A stretch of DNA of 64,000 bases, from contig NZ_LIPD01000024.1 of NCBI RefSeq assembly GCF_001905545.1, forward strand, positions 1-64,000, given 5' to 3'. A model generated the notes under the pieces. It worked only from the letters and a program-made list of their open reading frames with translations. It had not been told where the DNA came from and ran no database searches. Shown here piece after piece: positions 17,232 to 25,831 of this stretch; positions within the stretch are counted from its first letter, which is position 1, and each line of letters begins with the position of its first letter. The DNA is from Streptomyces sp. CB02056 (GTDB lineage: Bacteria > Actinomycetota > Actinomycetes > Streptomycetales > Streptomycetaceae). Both the position numbers and the translations under genes were made by a program.

Positions 17232-18215
17232 TCAGGCGCCGTCCGCCGCGGGCACGGTGAACCGCAGCCCGGTCAGTTCCTGCGACACCTCCCACAGCCG
17301 CCGGCCCGCCCGCGGGTCCTGGGCGCGAGGGGCGGGCGAGGTCAGCGCCGGGGCCCCGCGCAGTTCGCCCGGTCCGCCCGGCCCGTACAGCTCCCCGCCG
17401 CGCACCCCGGGGGCGGTCGCCGCGTGCAGCTGCGCCAGCGCCCCGCGGGCGGGTGTCTGCGCGAGCGGGCGCAGCAGGTGCCCGAACAGCAGCCGTACCG
17501 GTGCGACGGCGCCGGCGCGGGGCAGGGCGGTGGCGGCGTAGCCGGGGTGGGCGAGCACGCTGCGCACGGGGCTGCGGGCGGCGCTCAGGCGGCGGTGGAG
17601 TTCGAGGGCGAAGAGGGCGTTGGCGAGTTTGGACTGGTTGTAGTGGCCCATGGGGGAGTAGGCGCGTTCGCCGGTGAGGTCGTCGAAGTCGATGCGGGCG
17701 CGGCGGTGGTTGGCGGAGGTGACGGTGACGACGCGGGGGTCGCGGCCCTGGGCGAGCAGGTCGATCAGGTGGGCGGTGAGGGCGAAGTGGCCGAGGTGGT
17801 TGACGGCGAACTGGAGCTCGTGGCCGTGCGGGGTGAGGGTGCGCGGGGGTGCCATGACGCCGGCGTTGTTGACCAGGACGTCGGGGTGGGGGCCGTCGGC
17901 GCGCAGGCGGGTGGCGAAGGCGTGCACGGAGTGGGGGTCGCCGAGGTCCAGGCGGCGTACCTCCAGGCGGGCGGCGGGGTGGGCGGCGCTCACGCGGGCC
18001 GCGGCGCGCCGGCCCTTGTCCTCGTCGCGTACGGCGAGTACGACGCGGGCGCCGCGGCGGGCGAGGGCGTCGGTGGTGGCCAGGCCCAGGCCGCTCGTGG
18101 CGCCGGTGACGACGAACACCCGCCCGTCCAGGTCCGGTTGCGGCTCCGGGCCGGGGCCCGGCGCGGGGGCGGGGCTGTGGTCGGGGGTGTGGTTGCTTCG
18201 GGGCGTACGACTCAT
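17232..18215 (-). CDS. Short-chain dehydrogenase/reductase (retinol-dehydrogenase-like)
   Basis: 327 residues from ATG 18215; an upstream in-frame ATG exists at 18260 but would cover most of the divergent promoter region. After a Pro-rich lead comes the NAD(P) motif TGATSGLG, then NNAGVM, and the active-site tyrosine in YNQSK. Overall layout follows the RDH/WWOX-type SDRs that reduce hydrophobic ketones or aldehydes. It diverges from a TetR gene, which probably regulates it. Confidence 0.87.
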   Translation of the reverse strand: MSRTPRSNHTPDHSPAPAPGPGPEPQPDLDGRVFVVTGATSGLGLATTDALARRGARVVLAVRDEDKGRRAAARVSAAHPAARLEVRRLDLGDPHSVHAFATRLRADGPHPDVLVNNAGVMAPPRTLTPHGHELQFAVNHLGHFALTAHLIDLLAQGRDPRVVTVTSANHRRARIDFDDLTGERAYSPMGHYNQSKLANALFALELHRRLSAARSPVRSVLAHPGYAATALPRAGAVAPVRLLFGHLLRPLAQTPARGALAQLHAATAPGVRGGELYGPGGPGELRGAPALTSPAPRAQDPRAGRRLWEVSQELTGLRFTVPAADGA

Positions 18216-18285
18216 ACGGCTCAAGGTGCCCTTCCTGTCACCAAGTGTCAAGGTGGGCATTGGGCGTCGTGTGTGGCGTGGGGGC

Positions 18286-18297
18286 TAGGATGGGGCG
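18286..18297 (+). promoter_or_regulatory. Leaderless promoter of the TetR gene
   Basis: TAGGAT at 18286-18291 fits a -10 element and is followed by six bases and then the GTG start, placing the transcription start at or next to the start codon. The 82-bp divergent gap also carries the direct repeat TCAAGGTG at 18221 and 18248, a possible operator. Confidence 0.6.
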
Positions 18298-18978
18298 GTG
18301 ACCTCCCGACCCGCCGCCACCCTGGCCCAGCGCAAACGCCAGCTCGTGGCCGACGAGCTGACGCGGGCGGCGCTGGAGCTGCTGGCGGGCGGCGGGTTCG
18401 ACGCCGTCACGGTGGACGAGATCGCCACCGCCGCGGGGGTGTCCAAGCGGACGTTCTTCCGCTACTTCGCGTCCAAGGAGGACGTGGTCGTCCGGTTCCT
18501 GGGCGCGCTCGGCGCGGCGATGCGCGAGGAGCTGGCCCGCCGCCCGGCGGGGGAGGCGCCCTCGGTGGCGCTGCGGCACGCGGTGTGGCGCAGTGTCGAG
18601 GACTGCGCCGGCCACGAGGAGCGCGCCCGCCAGGTGGTGCGGCTGGTCCTGTCCACCCCCGCCCTGCTCGCGCGCTTCCTGGAGCGCCAGGCGCAGTGGC
18701 GCGACGACCTCGCCGAGGAGCTCGCCGCCCGCCTCGGCCTGGACGCCGGGCGCGAGCTGTACCCGCGGCTGGCCGCGGACATGGCGCTGGCGGCCTTCCA
18801 CACGGTGCTCCAGCGCTGGAGCGCCGACGACGGCGCTGCCGGTGGCGCCTCCGGTGGCGGCGGCGGCGCGGCGGTGGACCCCGCCGCGCTGACCGGGAGC
18901 TGCTTCGCCGTCATCGCCCCGGCCCTGGACGCCGTCGTGCGCACCCCCGCCCCCGGCGGCGCCCCCGCCACGGCCTGA
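18298..18978 (+). CDS. TetR-family transcriptional regulator
   Basis: 226 residues from GTG 18298. HTH signature: RTFFRYFASKED after VDEIATAAGVSK. The C-terminal part resembles the TetR_C domain of mycofactocin-system-type or SDR-associated regulators and has a Gly-rich loop near residues 180-192. The divergent SDR gene at 17232 is the likely target. The transcript appears leaderless. Confidence 0.88.
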   Translation: MTSRPAATLAQRKRQLVADELTRAALELLAGGGFDAVTVDEIATAAGVSKRTFFRYFASKEDVVVRFLGALGAAMREELARRPAGEAPSVALRHAVWRSVEDCAGHEERARQVVRLVLSTPALLARFLERQAQWRDDLAEELAARLGLDAGRELYPRLAADMALAAFHTVLQRWSADDGAAGGASGGGGGAAVDPAALTGSCFAVIAPALDAVVRTPAPGGAPATA

Positions 18979-19071
18979 CTCCTGCGGCGCCGGGCGGCCC
19001 CCGGCCGCTCCGGCCCCGACGGGGGACTCGCGCGGCCGCCGTCCGCCCGGACGCTCCGGGGCACCCGGCAA

Positions 19072-19127
19072 GGCGCCCGCCCCGCGGTGCCCGCGGAGGG
19101 GTCCGCGGGTGCCACGGGGCGGGCGCC
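19072..19127. terminator. Bidirectional hairpin terminator
   Basis: Perfect 13-bp outer arms at 19072-19084 and 19115-19127, continuing inward with near-complete pairing. It separates the convergent TetR gene and the small unknown gene at 19180. Confidence 0.75.
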
Positions 19128-19179
19128 TGCCGGACGGGCCGTCACCGTACGGGTGCGGGCGCCGGTCCGGGCGGCCGGT

Positions 19180-19542
19180 TCAGTTGAAGACCACGACGTC
19201 GGTGCGCATCGGCAGCGGGCTGTTCCACCCGATGCTGATCTTGAAGGTCACCACGCCGTTGCCCGGGGCGATGCTCGAGACCTGGAAGGCCGCGGCGCCG
19301 ACGAACCGGTTGCCGTTGGAGTCGATCTCGGAGGCCGTGATGACGACCGTCGAGTCGATCCCGATGACGTTCCAGGACAGCTGGAGGTTGAAGGTCCCGT
19401 TGCCCGGGCTCCACGTCCACCAGGCCCGGTTCACGGAGCCGACGTTGCCGCCGATGGCCGCGAGGCCCTCGTCCCGGCCGGCGGGCAGCGAGCTGTGCGT
19501 GATCTGCGGGACCTCGGAGGCGGAAGGTTCGACTGCGGCCAT
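19180..19542 (-). CDS. Small hypothetical protein, beta-rich
   Basis: 120 residues from ATG 19542 with AGGGAG upstream. Not recognised. It has no signal peptide or transmembrane helix. It alternates hydrophobic and polar residues in strand-like segments rich in N, G, S and T (NRAWWTWSPGNG, SWNVIGIDST, VVTFKISIGW), suggesting a small beta-sandwich or jelly-roll fold. It stands alone between a terminator and a gap. Confidence 0.7.
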   Translation of the reverse strand: MAAVEPSASEVPQITHSSLPAGRDEGLAAIGGNVGSVNRAWWTWSPGNGTFNLQLSWNVIGIDSTVVITASEIDSNGNRFVGAAAFQVSSIAPGNGVVTFKISIGWNSPLPMRTDVVVFN

Positions 19543-19937
19543 GGCGGCACTCCCTGCGCCGGGAGAGCCCCCCACGAGCCCTCCGGATACCCAGAGTGTC
19601 CGCCGTTGTGCGCAGCGTCACAATCACTCGTGCGAGTGAACCACCGGCGCGTCGCCGTGCCACCCGCGCCACCGCGGCCCCGGGCCGCGCGCCGCCCGGC
19701 GCGCACCGCCCGCCACCCGCCTGTCGCCCGGCGCGCACCGCCCGCCGGCTGGCGACCCGTCAGTCCGCGGCCCGTCCCACCCCGCCCCGCGTCCCGCGCG
19801 GCTTGCCCGCGGCCGGGCGGTGGCCGACGGTGGAGTGCGAAACGCGCCGCGCGGCCCCGCCCGCCCGCGCGCACCGCCGCCCAGCCGCCCGCCCGGGCCC
19901 GGACCACCCGGGCCCGAGCCACCCGAGGGAGTCCCCC
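19543..19937. other. Intergenic region with a 21-bp direct repeat
   Basis: 395 bp divergent region. GCCCGGCGCGCACCGCCCGCC occurs exactly at 19694-19714 and 19726-19746. AT-richer text near 19600-19635 may hold the promoter of the minus-strand gene. No gene seen. Confidence 0.55.
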
Positions 19938-20324
19938 GTGAGGATCAACCTGGCCAGCGTCTTCGTCGACGACCAGGACAAGGCCCTGCGCTTCTATACC
20001 GACGTGCTGGGGTTCGTGAAGAAGGCCGACGTCCCGCTCGGCGACCACAGCTGGCTCACCGTCGTGTCGCCCGAACAGCCCGACGGCACCGAGCTGCTCC
20101 TGGAGCCCGACCGGCACCCCGCCGCCAGGGCCTACGTCGCGGCCCTGGCCGCCGACGGCATCCCCGCCACCTCCTTCGCCGTGGACGACGTGCACGCCGA
20201 GTACGAGCGCCTGCGCGCCCTGGGCGTGCGCTTCACCCAGGCGCCGCTGGCCATGGGGCCGGTGACCACCGCCGTCCTGGACGACACCTGCGGCAACCTC
20301 CTCCAGATCGCCCAGTACCACTGA
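19938..20324 (+). CDS. VOC-family (glyoxalase/bleomycin-resistance-like) protein
   Basis: 128 residues from GTG 19938 with GAGGGAG upstream. It begins INLASVFVDDQDKALRFY, the hallmark of glyoxalase-fold proteins, followed by VLGFVKKADVP, and ends DDTCGNLLQI. It is short and single-domain, so probably a homodimer. It precedes an ArsR-type regulator gene by about 100 bp and could share its control. Ligand unknown. Confidence 0.85.
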   Translation: MRINLASVFVDDQDKALRFYTDVLGFVKKADVPLGDHSWLTVVSPEQPDGTELLLEPDRHPAARAYVAALAADGIPATSFAVDDVHAEYERLRALGVRFTQAPLAMGPVTTAVLDDTCGNLLQIAQYH

Positions 20325-20358
20325 CCCCGCCCCGCACGGCCCCCGAGGGCGCCCCGCC

Positions 20359-20394
20359 TTGACACCCCGGATCGTATCCAGAATATTAGATACG
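20359..20394 (+). promoter_or_regulatory. Promoter and probable ArsR operator
   Basis: A TTGACA -35 box at 20359-20364 is followed by the inverted repeat CGTATC (20373-20378) and GATACG (20389-20394) with a 10-bp AT-rich spacer that covers the -10 region. A related TATCTAGAT palindrome (20818-20826) precedes the MFS gene, suggesting one regulator binds both. Confidence 0.7.
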
Positions 20395-20430
20395 TCCCCG
20401 AGGGGCCGGACGGCGGAAGGAGCGTGTGCG

Positions 20431-20748
20431 GTGGACCTGGACCCGCTGGCCGTGCACAAGGCGCTCGCCAACCCGGCGCGCGCGGACTTCCTGCGCTGGC
20501 TCAAGACGCCCGAGCGCTACTTCGACGAGCCGTACTACCGCGAGCGCGGCGTCGGCTTCCACATCGGCGTGTGCGTCACCGACATCCAGGAGCGCTCGGG
20601 GCTGTCCCAGTCGGTGGTCTCCGGCTACCTGCAGATCCTGCGCGAGGCCGGGCTGCTGGTGTCCGAGCGCGTCGGCAAGTGGACGTTCTACCGGCGCGAC
20701 GAGGAGACCATCGCCGCCTTCGCCGCGTACGTGCGCGACGAACTCTGA
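20431..20748 (+). CDS. ArsR-family HTH regulator
   Basis: 105 residues from GTG 20431 with GGAAGGAG upstream; the frame is open 24 codons earlier, but that would run through the operator. Winged HTH of ArsR type: VHKALANPARADFLRWL, then the recognition helix in SQSVVSGYLQILREAGLL and the wing VGKWTFYRRDEE. No CxCxxC metal box is seen in the HTH, so it probably senses an organic ligand. It is followed by a terminator and then an MFS exporter gene, the likely target. Confidence 0.88.
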   Translation: MDLDPLAVHKALANPARADFLRWLKTPERYFDEPYYRERGVGFHIGVCVTDIQERSGLSQSVVSGYLQILREAGLLVSERVGKWTFYRRDEETIAAFAAYVRDEL

Positions 20749-20768
20749 CCCCGCCCCACCCCGCTTCG

Positions 20769-20797
20769 GGGGGCGCCCGCCCGGCGCCCCCTTTTCT
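20769..20797 (+). terminator. Rho-independent terminator
   Basis: Nine-bp arms GGGGGCGCC (20769-20777) and GGCGCCCCC (20783-20791) with a 5-base loop, followed by TTTTCTT. It ends the ArsR transcript, so the MFS gene needs its own promoter near the palindrome at 20819-20826. Confidence 0.85.
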
Positions 20798-20849
20798 TCG
20801 ACCCAAACGCATCCAACTATCTAGATTTGTGTATCCAATGGAGGCTGTC

Positions 20850-22112
20850 GTGCCACGCACCGCTCCCGCCCGAAACGCCCTGGCCGTCCCGGTCCTGGCA
20901 CTGGGCGTGTTCGGCATCATCACCACCGAGATGGGCGTCGTCGGCGTCCTGCCCTCCCTGGCCGAACGCCTGCACGTCACCCCCGCCGCCGCCGGATGGC
21001 TGGTCGGCGCCTTCGCCCTCACCGTCGCCGCCACCGGCCCCGTCGGCGTCCTGCTCGCCTCCCGGCTGCGCCGCAAGACCGTCCTGGCCGCGGCGCTCGC
21101 CCTCTTCGCCGTCTCCAACGCCGTCTACGCGCTCGGCCACTCCTTCCCGCTCGTCCTGGCGTTCCGGATCCTGCCCGCGCTGCTCCACCCCGTCTTCTTC
21201 GCCCTCGCCCTGACCGCCGCCACCCGCCTGGCCGCGCCCGGCAAGGCCGCCCGCGCCGCCACCACCGTCTTCGCCGGCGTCAGCGCCGGCTTCGCGTTCG
21301 GCGTGCCCGTCACCTCCTACCTCGCCGAGCACATCTCCCTGCCCGCCGCGTTCTGGGCCGCCGGCGCCGTCAACCTCCTCGCCTGCGCCGGCGTCCTCGC
21401 CTTCTTCCCCGACCTGCCCGACACCGCGCCGCCCACCTACGCCGGACAGCTGGGCATCCTGCGCCGGCCCCGCCTGTGGCTGGCCGTCGCCGCCGTCACC
21501 CTGGTGTTCGCCGCGATGTTCAGCGGCTACGGCTACATCGCCGAGTACCTGGGACGCGTCACCGGCCTCGCCCCCTCCCTCACCGGCCCCGTCCTGATGG
21601 CCTTCGGCGTCGTCATGACCGCCGGCAACATCCTCTTCGGCCGCCTGCTGGAACGCGGCCTCGTACGCACCGTCACCGCCTACCCGCTCCTCTACCTCGC
21701 CCTCTACCTCCTGGTCGACGCCGCCGGCCCCCACCCCCTGCCCATGCTCGCCGCCGTCCTGCTCTGGGGCGCCGTCCACTCCGGCGGCCTCGCCGTCGCC
21801 CAGGCCTGGCTCGCCCGCGACGCCACCGACGCCCCCGAGTTCGGCAACAGCCTCTTCATCTCCTTCTCCAACCTCGGCATCACCCTGGGCACCACCCTCG
21901 GCGGAGCCGTCGTCACCACCGCCGGCCCCCGCCACCTGCCCCTGGCCGGTGCCGCCCTCGCCGCCGCCGCCCTGGCCGCCGTCCTCCTGCGCCGCCGCCT
22001 GGACCCGCCCCGGCAGCCCGACCAGCCGCAGCCCGACCAGCAGTCGCGGCCCGACGAGCCGCGGCAGGACGAGCCGCGGCACGAGGAGCCCCGGCCCGCC
22101 CCGGCCCCCTGA
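20850..22112 (+). CDS. MFS transporter, DHA1 type
   Basis: 420 residues. GTG 20850 is preferred because GGAGG lies five bases upstream; ATG 20838 overlaps that site. About twelve membrane helices, with the drug-exporter segment LASRLRRKTVL between helices 2 and 3 and the VPVTSYLAEH region after helix 5, fit the AraJ/chloramphenicol-exporter branch. It probably expels a drug-like compound or sugar. The cytoplasmic C-terminus carries a charged repeat of QPDQ/PDEPR units. It is likely controlled by the preceding ArsR protein. Confidence 0.9.
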   Translation: MPRTAPARNALAVPVLALGVFGIITTEMGVVGVLPSLAERLHVTPAAAGWLVGAFALTVAATGPVGVLLASRLRRKTVLAAALALFAVSNAVYALGHSFPLVLAFRILPALLHPVFFALALTAATRLAAPGKAARAATTVFAGVSAGFAFGVPVTSYLAEHISLPAAFWAAGAVNLLACAGVLAFFPDLPDTAPPTYAGQLGILRRPRLWLAVAAVTLVFAAMFSGYGYIAEYLGRVTGLAPSLTGPVLMAFGVVMTAGNILFGRLLERGLVRTVTAYPLLYLALYLLVDAAGPHPLPMLAAVLLWGAVHSGGLAVAQAWLARDATDAPEFGNSLFISFSNLGITLGTTLGGAVVTTAGPRHLPLAGAALAAAALAAVLLRRRLDPPRQPDQPQPDQQSRPDEPRQDEPRHEEPRPAPAP

Positions 22113-22131
22113 CCGGCCCCGCCGGCCCGCA

Positions 22132-22157
22132 CCCCCTGCCCCGCCCCGGGCAGGGGG
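22132..22157 (+). terminator. Hairpin terminator after the MFS gene
   Basis: Arms CCCCCTGCCC (22132-22141) and GGGCAGGGGG (22148-22157), 6-base loop, 20 bp after the stop codon. Confidence 0.7.
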
Positions 22158-22339
22158 CGCACCCGCCCGCCGGCCCCCGACCCCCGGCCGTACCCGCACC
22201 GCCCGCGCGGCCCGCACGCGGGAACCCCGGCGGCCCGCCGCGGACCACCGCTACCGTGTCACCGGCCCCCGCCACCGGCCGTCGCGGCGCTCCCGCGCGC
22301 CGCACCCGGCCACGACACGAGACGAGTTGATGCCGCACC

Positions 22340-22763
22340 ATGTCCGACGACGACATACCGCCGGGCGTCGGCGCCGCACTGCTGCGCCCCGGGGCCGAGG
22401 CGGTGACGGCGACCAGCACGCACACCGCCACGACGGACGCGCACCCGGCCGTGCGGAGCCTGCTGGACCGGACCGCGCCCGCGATGCGCTCGCTGTTCCA
22501 CGGGCGCTGCCCGGAGGTCGTCCTGCTGTCGCGGGTCGCCGCCGAGGCGCGGGCGGCGCTCGTCGCCGAAGGCGTCCACGACCCAGGGCACGGACCGGGT
22601 CATCGAGCGCATGGGCCTGCTGCTGTCCGGGGCGGTGATCGCGGGCATCCTGCTGCGCGAGCCCGGCGATCCGGCGCACGAGCGCCCGATCCCGCCCTGC
22701 TCGTCGTGCGCACCCGCGCTCGACGCGCTCGGCGTGCGGGTCGTGGAGGCGCCCGCGCTGTGA
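22340..22763 (+). pseudogene. YwqJ-like deaminase, frameshifted
   Basis: Read from ATG 22340, the frame gives a deaminase-like start (AVRSLLDRTAP, then HGRCPEVVLLSRV). After about residue 82 it runs into Arg-rich noise. In the +1 frame the missing C-terminus appears (TDRVIERMGLLLSGAVI, REPGDPAHE, zinc-binding PPCSSC, LDALGVRVV) and stops at 22763. Removing the A at 22585 restores DPGTDRV and a single frame. The CxxC and GRCxE elements fit the YwqJ-related deaminase family, found as toxin domains and as standalone genes. Either a decayed gene or a sequencing error. Confidence 0.72.
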
Positions 22764-23502
22764 CGTCCCGTTTCCCCGCCCCGTCCTCCACGCCCTGACC
22801 GCGGCAGGCTGGTACGAGGGCGTCCGCCTGCCCGAGCACGAACTGCGGGCCTGGCTGCGCTCGTGGGGGGACCCGGCCGCGTACTTCCCGGCCCCCGTGA
22901 CGGCCGTGCCGCGGGAGTTCGGCGGCATGGCCGTCCACCAGTACGGGCCGGGTGCGGACATGTCCCGGATGCCGTTTCGGATCGATCCCGGGGTCGGGCT
23001 CCACGCGGACCGGAGCCTGCGCGCCCACGGCGCGAGGTACGGCCCGGACCTGGTGCCCGTCGGGGAGTACGACCTGGGACGCGGGCGGCTCGCGATGGAC
23101 GCCGAGGGCGCCGTCCACCTGTTCTGGGGCGACCTGTGGAAGGTCGCCGACTCCTTCGACGGCGCCCTGGTCGCCCTGGTCGAGGGCCGGCGCCCGAGGC
23201 GCCTCGACCCGGCCGCGCCGGCCCCGCTTCCCCCCGGCGAACCGGCGGACGAGGCCAGGGCCCGCGACCTGGCCCGCCACCGCGCCGTCCGGGGCGGCCC
23301 CCTCGGCGCGGTGGACGTCGTGCTCCGGGAGTTCGAGCTCGGCTGGCCGGCCTTCCCGGTCTTCGCCGACCCGGACCCGCTCGCGAACGTGGGCGCGGGC
23401 TGCCTGGTCGTGGACCGCCGCAACGGCCTCGTCACGCAGATGCCCGCCCTGCCCGCCGACCGCGTCCTGGACATGTACCGCGCGTGGTACCCGGCCCGCT
23501 GA
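22760..23502 (+). pseudogene. SUKH-3-like immunity protein, frameshifted near the N-terminus
   Basis: A GTG at 22760, overlapping the deaminase stop in GTGA, begins TSRFPAP and then hits a stop. The adjoining frame continues VLHALTAAGWYEGVRLPEHEL without a start of its own and runs to 23502. One base is missing near 22783. The downstream part is a good SUKH-3 protein: PFRIDPGVGLHADRSLRAHG, LVPVGEYDLGRG and VHLFWGDLWKVADS. A GTG at 22897 could still give a 201-residue truncated product. SUKH-3 proteins are immunity partners of YwqJ-type deaminases, as the overlap with the preceding gene implies. Confidence 0.75.
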
Positions 23503-23560
23503 CGCGCCGGCGGCACGTCCCGCCGCCCGCGTCGCGGCGGCGCCGCGGCACCTCGCCCGG

Positions 23561-23630
23561 GCACCCCGCGCCCCGGGCACCCCGCGCCCCGGGCATCCCG
23601 CGCCCCGGGCACCCGGGGATCCGGGGCGCG
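23561..23630. terminator. 16-bp tandem repeat ending in a hairpin
   Basis: GCACCCCGCGCCCCGG is repeated at 23561, 23577 and, with one change, 23593. The last copy pairs with CCGGGGCGCG at 23621-23630 (arm 23599-23608), making a terminator between the convergent SUKH-3 and kinase genes. Confidence 0.75.
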
Positions 23631-23639
23631 GGCGGGGGT

Positions 23640-24608
23640 TCAGGCGTAGCGGTCGAACAGGGCCTGCAGGTAGTCCTCCAGGCGTTCCGTCAGCACGGCG
23701 GGCGTCAGGTCGGCGCGTCCCAGCTCGCGCCAGGGCTCGGCGACCTTCCGGGCGTCCGGGGCGAAGGCGAGGGCGTCCAGCAGCCGCCAGTACAGGTGGT
23801 CGCGGCCGGCGGCGAGGGTGCGGCCGCCGGCGGCGGTGTAGCGGTCGGCGAAGGCCAGGCCCGCCTCGGGGCCGTGCAGCAGGGCCAGGGCGGTGGAGCA
23901 GTGGGCGACGTCCAGGTCGGCCGGCCCCCAGGACGTCTCCACCCAGTCGACGACCCCGCTGACGGCCAGGTCGGCGCCCGCGCCGGTGAACAGCACGTTG
24001 CCGGGGTGGAAGTCGCGGTGCAGGAAGCAGGAGCGGTGCGCGGGCACCGCGCCGCCGATCACCTCCACCGCCCGCCGCCACAGCCCGGCGCGGGCGGTGC
24101 CCCCGGGCACCTCCACGCGCTCGGGGGCCGTCCACGCCTGCCAGGCGCGCGGCCGGTCCTCCTCGGCGACGTCGAGGGCGTGCACGGCGGCCAGCTGCGC
24201 GGCCAGCAGGCCCGCGCGCCGCCCCGCCCCGCCGTCCTCGGCCACCCGCACGGTGCCGGGCAGGTGCGTCATCAGCAGCGACGGGTGCTCGCACACCGCC
24301 CCCGACCCGTCCACCGCGCGCAGGCGCGCCGCCGGGACGCCGCCGCCCTCCAGCAGGCGCAGCACCGCCGCCTCGCGGGCCAGCAGCCCCGGGGCGTGGC
24401 GGCGGTAGAACGGCTTGACGAAGGAGCGCAGCACCAGCGCGTACGGGCCCGCGCCACCCGGGCGCTCCACGTCCACGCGGCGCATCCGCGAGGTCCACCC
24501 GCCGGTGAGCGCGCTCACCGCCGTGACGCGCTCACCGGGCGCGAGGAGCCCCTCCACCCACCGGCGCGTGCCGTCCCACCCCTGGCCCCAGTCCCCACCG
24601 TCGATCAT
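23640..24608 (-). CDS. Aminoglycoside-phosphotransferase-family kinase
   Basis: 322 residues from ATG 24608 (a TTG three codons upstream is also open). Kinase-like fold: Brenner motif HRDFHPGN at 197-204 with catalytic Asp199 and Asn204, and the metal-binding Asp221 in VVDWVETSWG. The family phosphorylates antibiotics, homoserine, choline or other small alcohols with ATP. It is a lone gene with no adjacent antibiotic cluster gene, so the substrate is open. A TAGGCT -10-like box eight bases before the ATG suggests a nearly leaderless transcript. Confidence 0.88.
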   Translation of the reverse strand: MIDGGDWGQGWDGTRRWVEGLLAPGERVTAVSALTGGWTSRMRRVDVERPGGAGPYALVLRSFVKPFYRRHAPGLLAREAAVLRLLEGGGVPAARLRAVDGSGAVCEHPSLLMTHLPGTVRVAEDGGAGRRAGLLAAQLAAVHALDVAEEDRPRAWQAWTAPERVEVPGGTARAGLWRRAVEVIGGAVPAHRSCFLHRDFHPGNVLFTGAGADLAVSGVVDWVETSWGPADLDVAHCSTALALLHGPEAGLAFADRYTAAGGRTLAAGRDHLYWRLLDALAFAPDARKVAEPWRELGRADLTPAVLTERLEDYLQALFDRYA

Positions 24609-24616
24609 GGACGGCA

Positions 24617-24622
24617 AGCCTA
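24617..24622 (-). promoter_or_regulatory. Possible -10 element of the kinase gene
   Basis: TAGGCT read on the minus strand, eight bases before the ATG at 24608, with no Shine-Dalgarno sequence between. This spacing is usual for leaderless actinomycete promoters. Confidence 0.45.
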
Positions 24623-24706
24623 CGCCCCCACCCCCGCCCGACCCGCCCCGGGCAGGACTGACGAAGAGTCAACTCCCGGGCAACCAGGGACAGAAGACCT
24701 CTATTC

Positions 24707-24718
24707 CGACAGGTGTCG
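24707..24718. promoter_or_regulatory. Palindrome upstream of the quinone reductase gene
   Basis: CGACAGGTGTCG, a 5-bp-arm palindrome 75 bp before the reductase start, inside TTCCGACAGGTGTCGAA. The octamer TCCGACAG recurs in the palindrome at 26219-26229 upstream of the nearby ArsR gene. Confidence 0.55.
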
Positions 24719-24792
24719 AAGTTTGACAGGCGGGGCGCGCCCGGGGTTGGCTGGACGCCGATCCGCACCGCACCCAGGGGGAGGGGCCCGCC

Positions 24793-25788
24793 ATGCCCAG
24801 GACCGTCGTCTTCGAGACCACCGGAGGACCGGAGGTACTGGCCGTACGCGAGCGCGCCCTGCCCGAACCCGGGCCCGGCGAACTGCGCCTGCGCGTGGCC
24901 GCGATCGGCCTCAACCGCGCCGAGGCCCTCTTCCGCGCCGGCACCTACCTGGAGCGGCCGCGCCTGCCCGCCACCCTCGGCTACGAGGCCAGCGGCACCG
25001 TGGAGGCCGTCGGCGAGGGCGTCACCGCCTTCGCGCCCGGCGACCGCGTCGATACCGTGCCCGCGTTCTCCCAGAACGACTACGGCGTCTACGGCACCCA
25101 CGTCCTGGTCCCCGCCCGCGCCGCCGTCCCCCACCCCGCCGGCCTCACCCCCGCCCAGGGCGCCGCCGTGTGGATGCCCTACCTCACCGCCTACGGCGCC
25201 CTCGCCGAGGACGGCCACCTGCGCCCCGGCGACCACGTGCTGATCACCGCCGCCGCCTCCGGCGTGGGCCTGGCCGCCATCCGCACCGCCCGCCGCCTGG
25301 GCGCCCACCCGATCGCCACCACCCGCACCCGCGCCAAGGCCCGGCACCTGCTGGACGCCGGCGCCGCCGAGGTCGTCGTCACCGGCGAGGACGACCTCCT
25401 CGCCCGCGTCGACGCGGCCACCGGCGGATCCGGCGTGCGCACCGTCTTCGACCCCGTCGCCGGACCCGGCGTCCTGACCCTCGCCCGCACCCTGGCCCCC
25501 GGCGGACGCCTGACCGTCTACGGCCGCCTCGACCCCCGCGACACCCCGATGCCCGGCCAGGACACCTTCGCCCCCGTCACCAGCCGCTTCTTCTCCATGC
25601 ACGAGGTCACCCGGGACGACGAACGCCTGCGCCGCGCCCACGCGTTCGTCACCGCCGGCCTGGCCGACGGCTCCTTCACCCCCGCCGTCGACCGCGTCTT
25701 CGAAGGCCTCGACACCGTCGCCGAGGCCCACCGCTACCTGGAGGCCGGCACCCAGATCGGCAAGATCGTCCTGGCCGTCGGCGACTGA
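24793..25788 (+). CDS. Zinc-independent MDR alcohol dehydrogenase / quinone oxidoreductase
   Basis: 331 residues from ATG 24793 with GGGGGAGGGG upstream. MDR layout: N-terminal GroES-like fold (AIGLNRAEALFRAGTY, LGYEASGTVEAVGEGV), then the nucleotide site ITAAASGVGLAAI. The cysteine and histidine zinc ligands of true alcohol dehydrogenases are missing, so it belongs to the quinone-reductase/crotonyl-type branch. It should reduce quinones or enones with NADPH. It converges on an ArsR gene that shares an operator-like sequence with its promoter. Confidence 0.88.
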   Translation: MPRTVVFETTGGPEVLAVRERALPEPGPGELRLRVAAIGLNRAEALFRAGTYLERPRLPATLGYEASGTVEAVGEGVTAFAPGDRVDTVPAFSQNDYGVYGTHVLVPARAAVPHPAGLTPAQGAAVWMPYLTAYGALAEDGHLRPGDHVLITAAASGVGLAAIRTARRLGAHPIATTRTRAKARHLLDAGAAEVVVTGEDDLLARVDAATGGSGVRTVFDPVAGPGVLTLARTLAPGGRLTVYGRLDPRDTPMPGQDTFAPVTSRFFSMHEVTRDDERLRRAHAFVTAGLADGSFTPAVDRVFEGLDTVAEAHRYLEAGTQIGKIVLAVGD

Positions 25789-25801
25789 ACCGCCACCGGA
25801 G

Positions 25802-25825
25802 GCCGGCCCCCTGCCGGGGGCCGGC
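25802..25825. terminator. Bidirectional hairpin terminator
   Basis: Perfect 10-bp arms at 25802-25811 and 25816-25825 with a TGCC loop, between the convergent reductase and ArsR genes. Confidence 0.8.
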
Positions 25826-25831
25826 GGGCCC

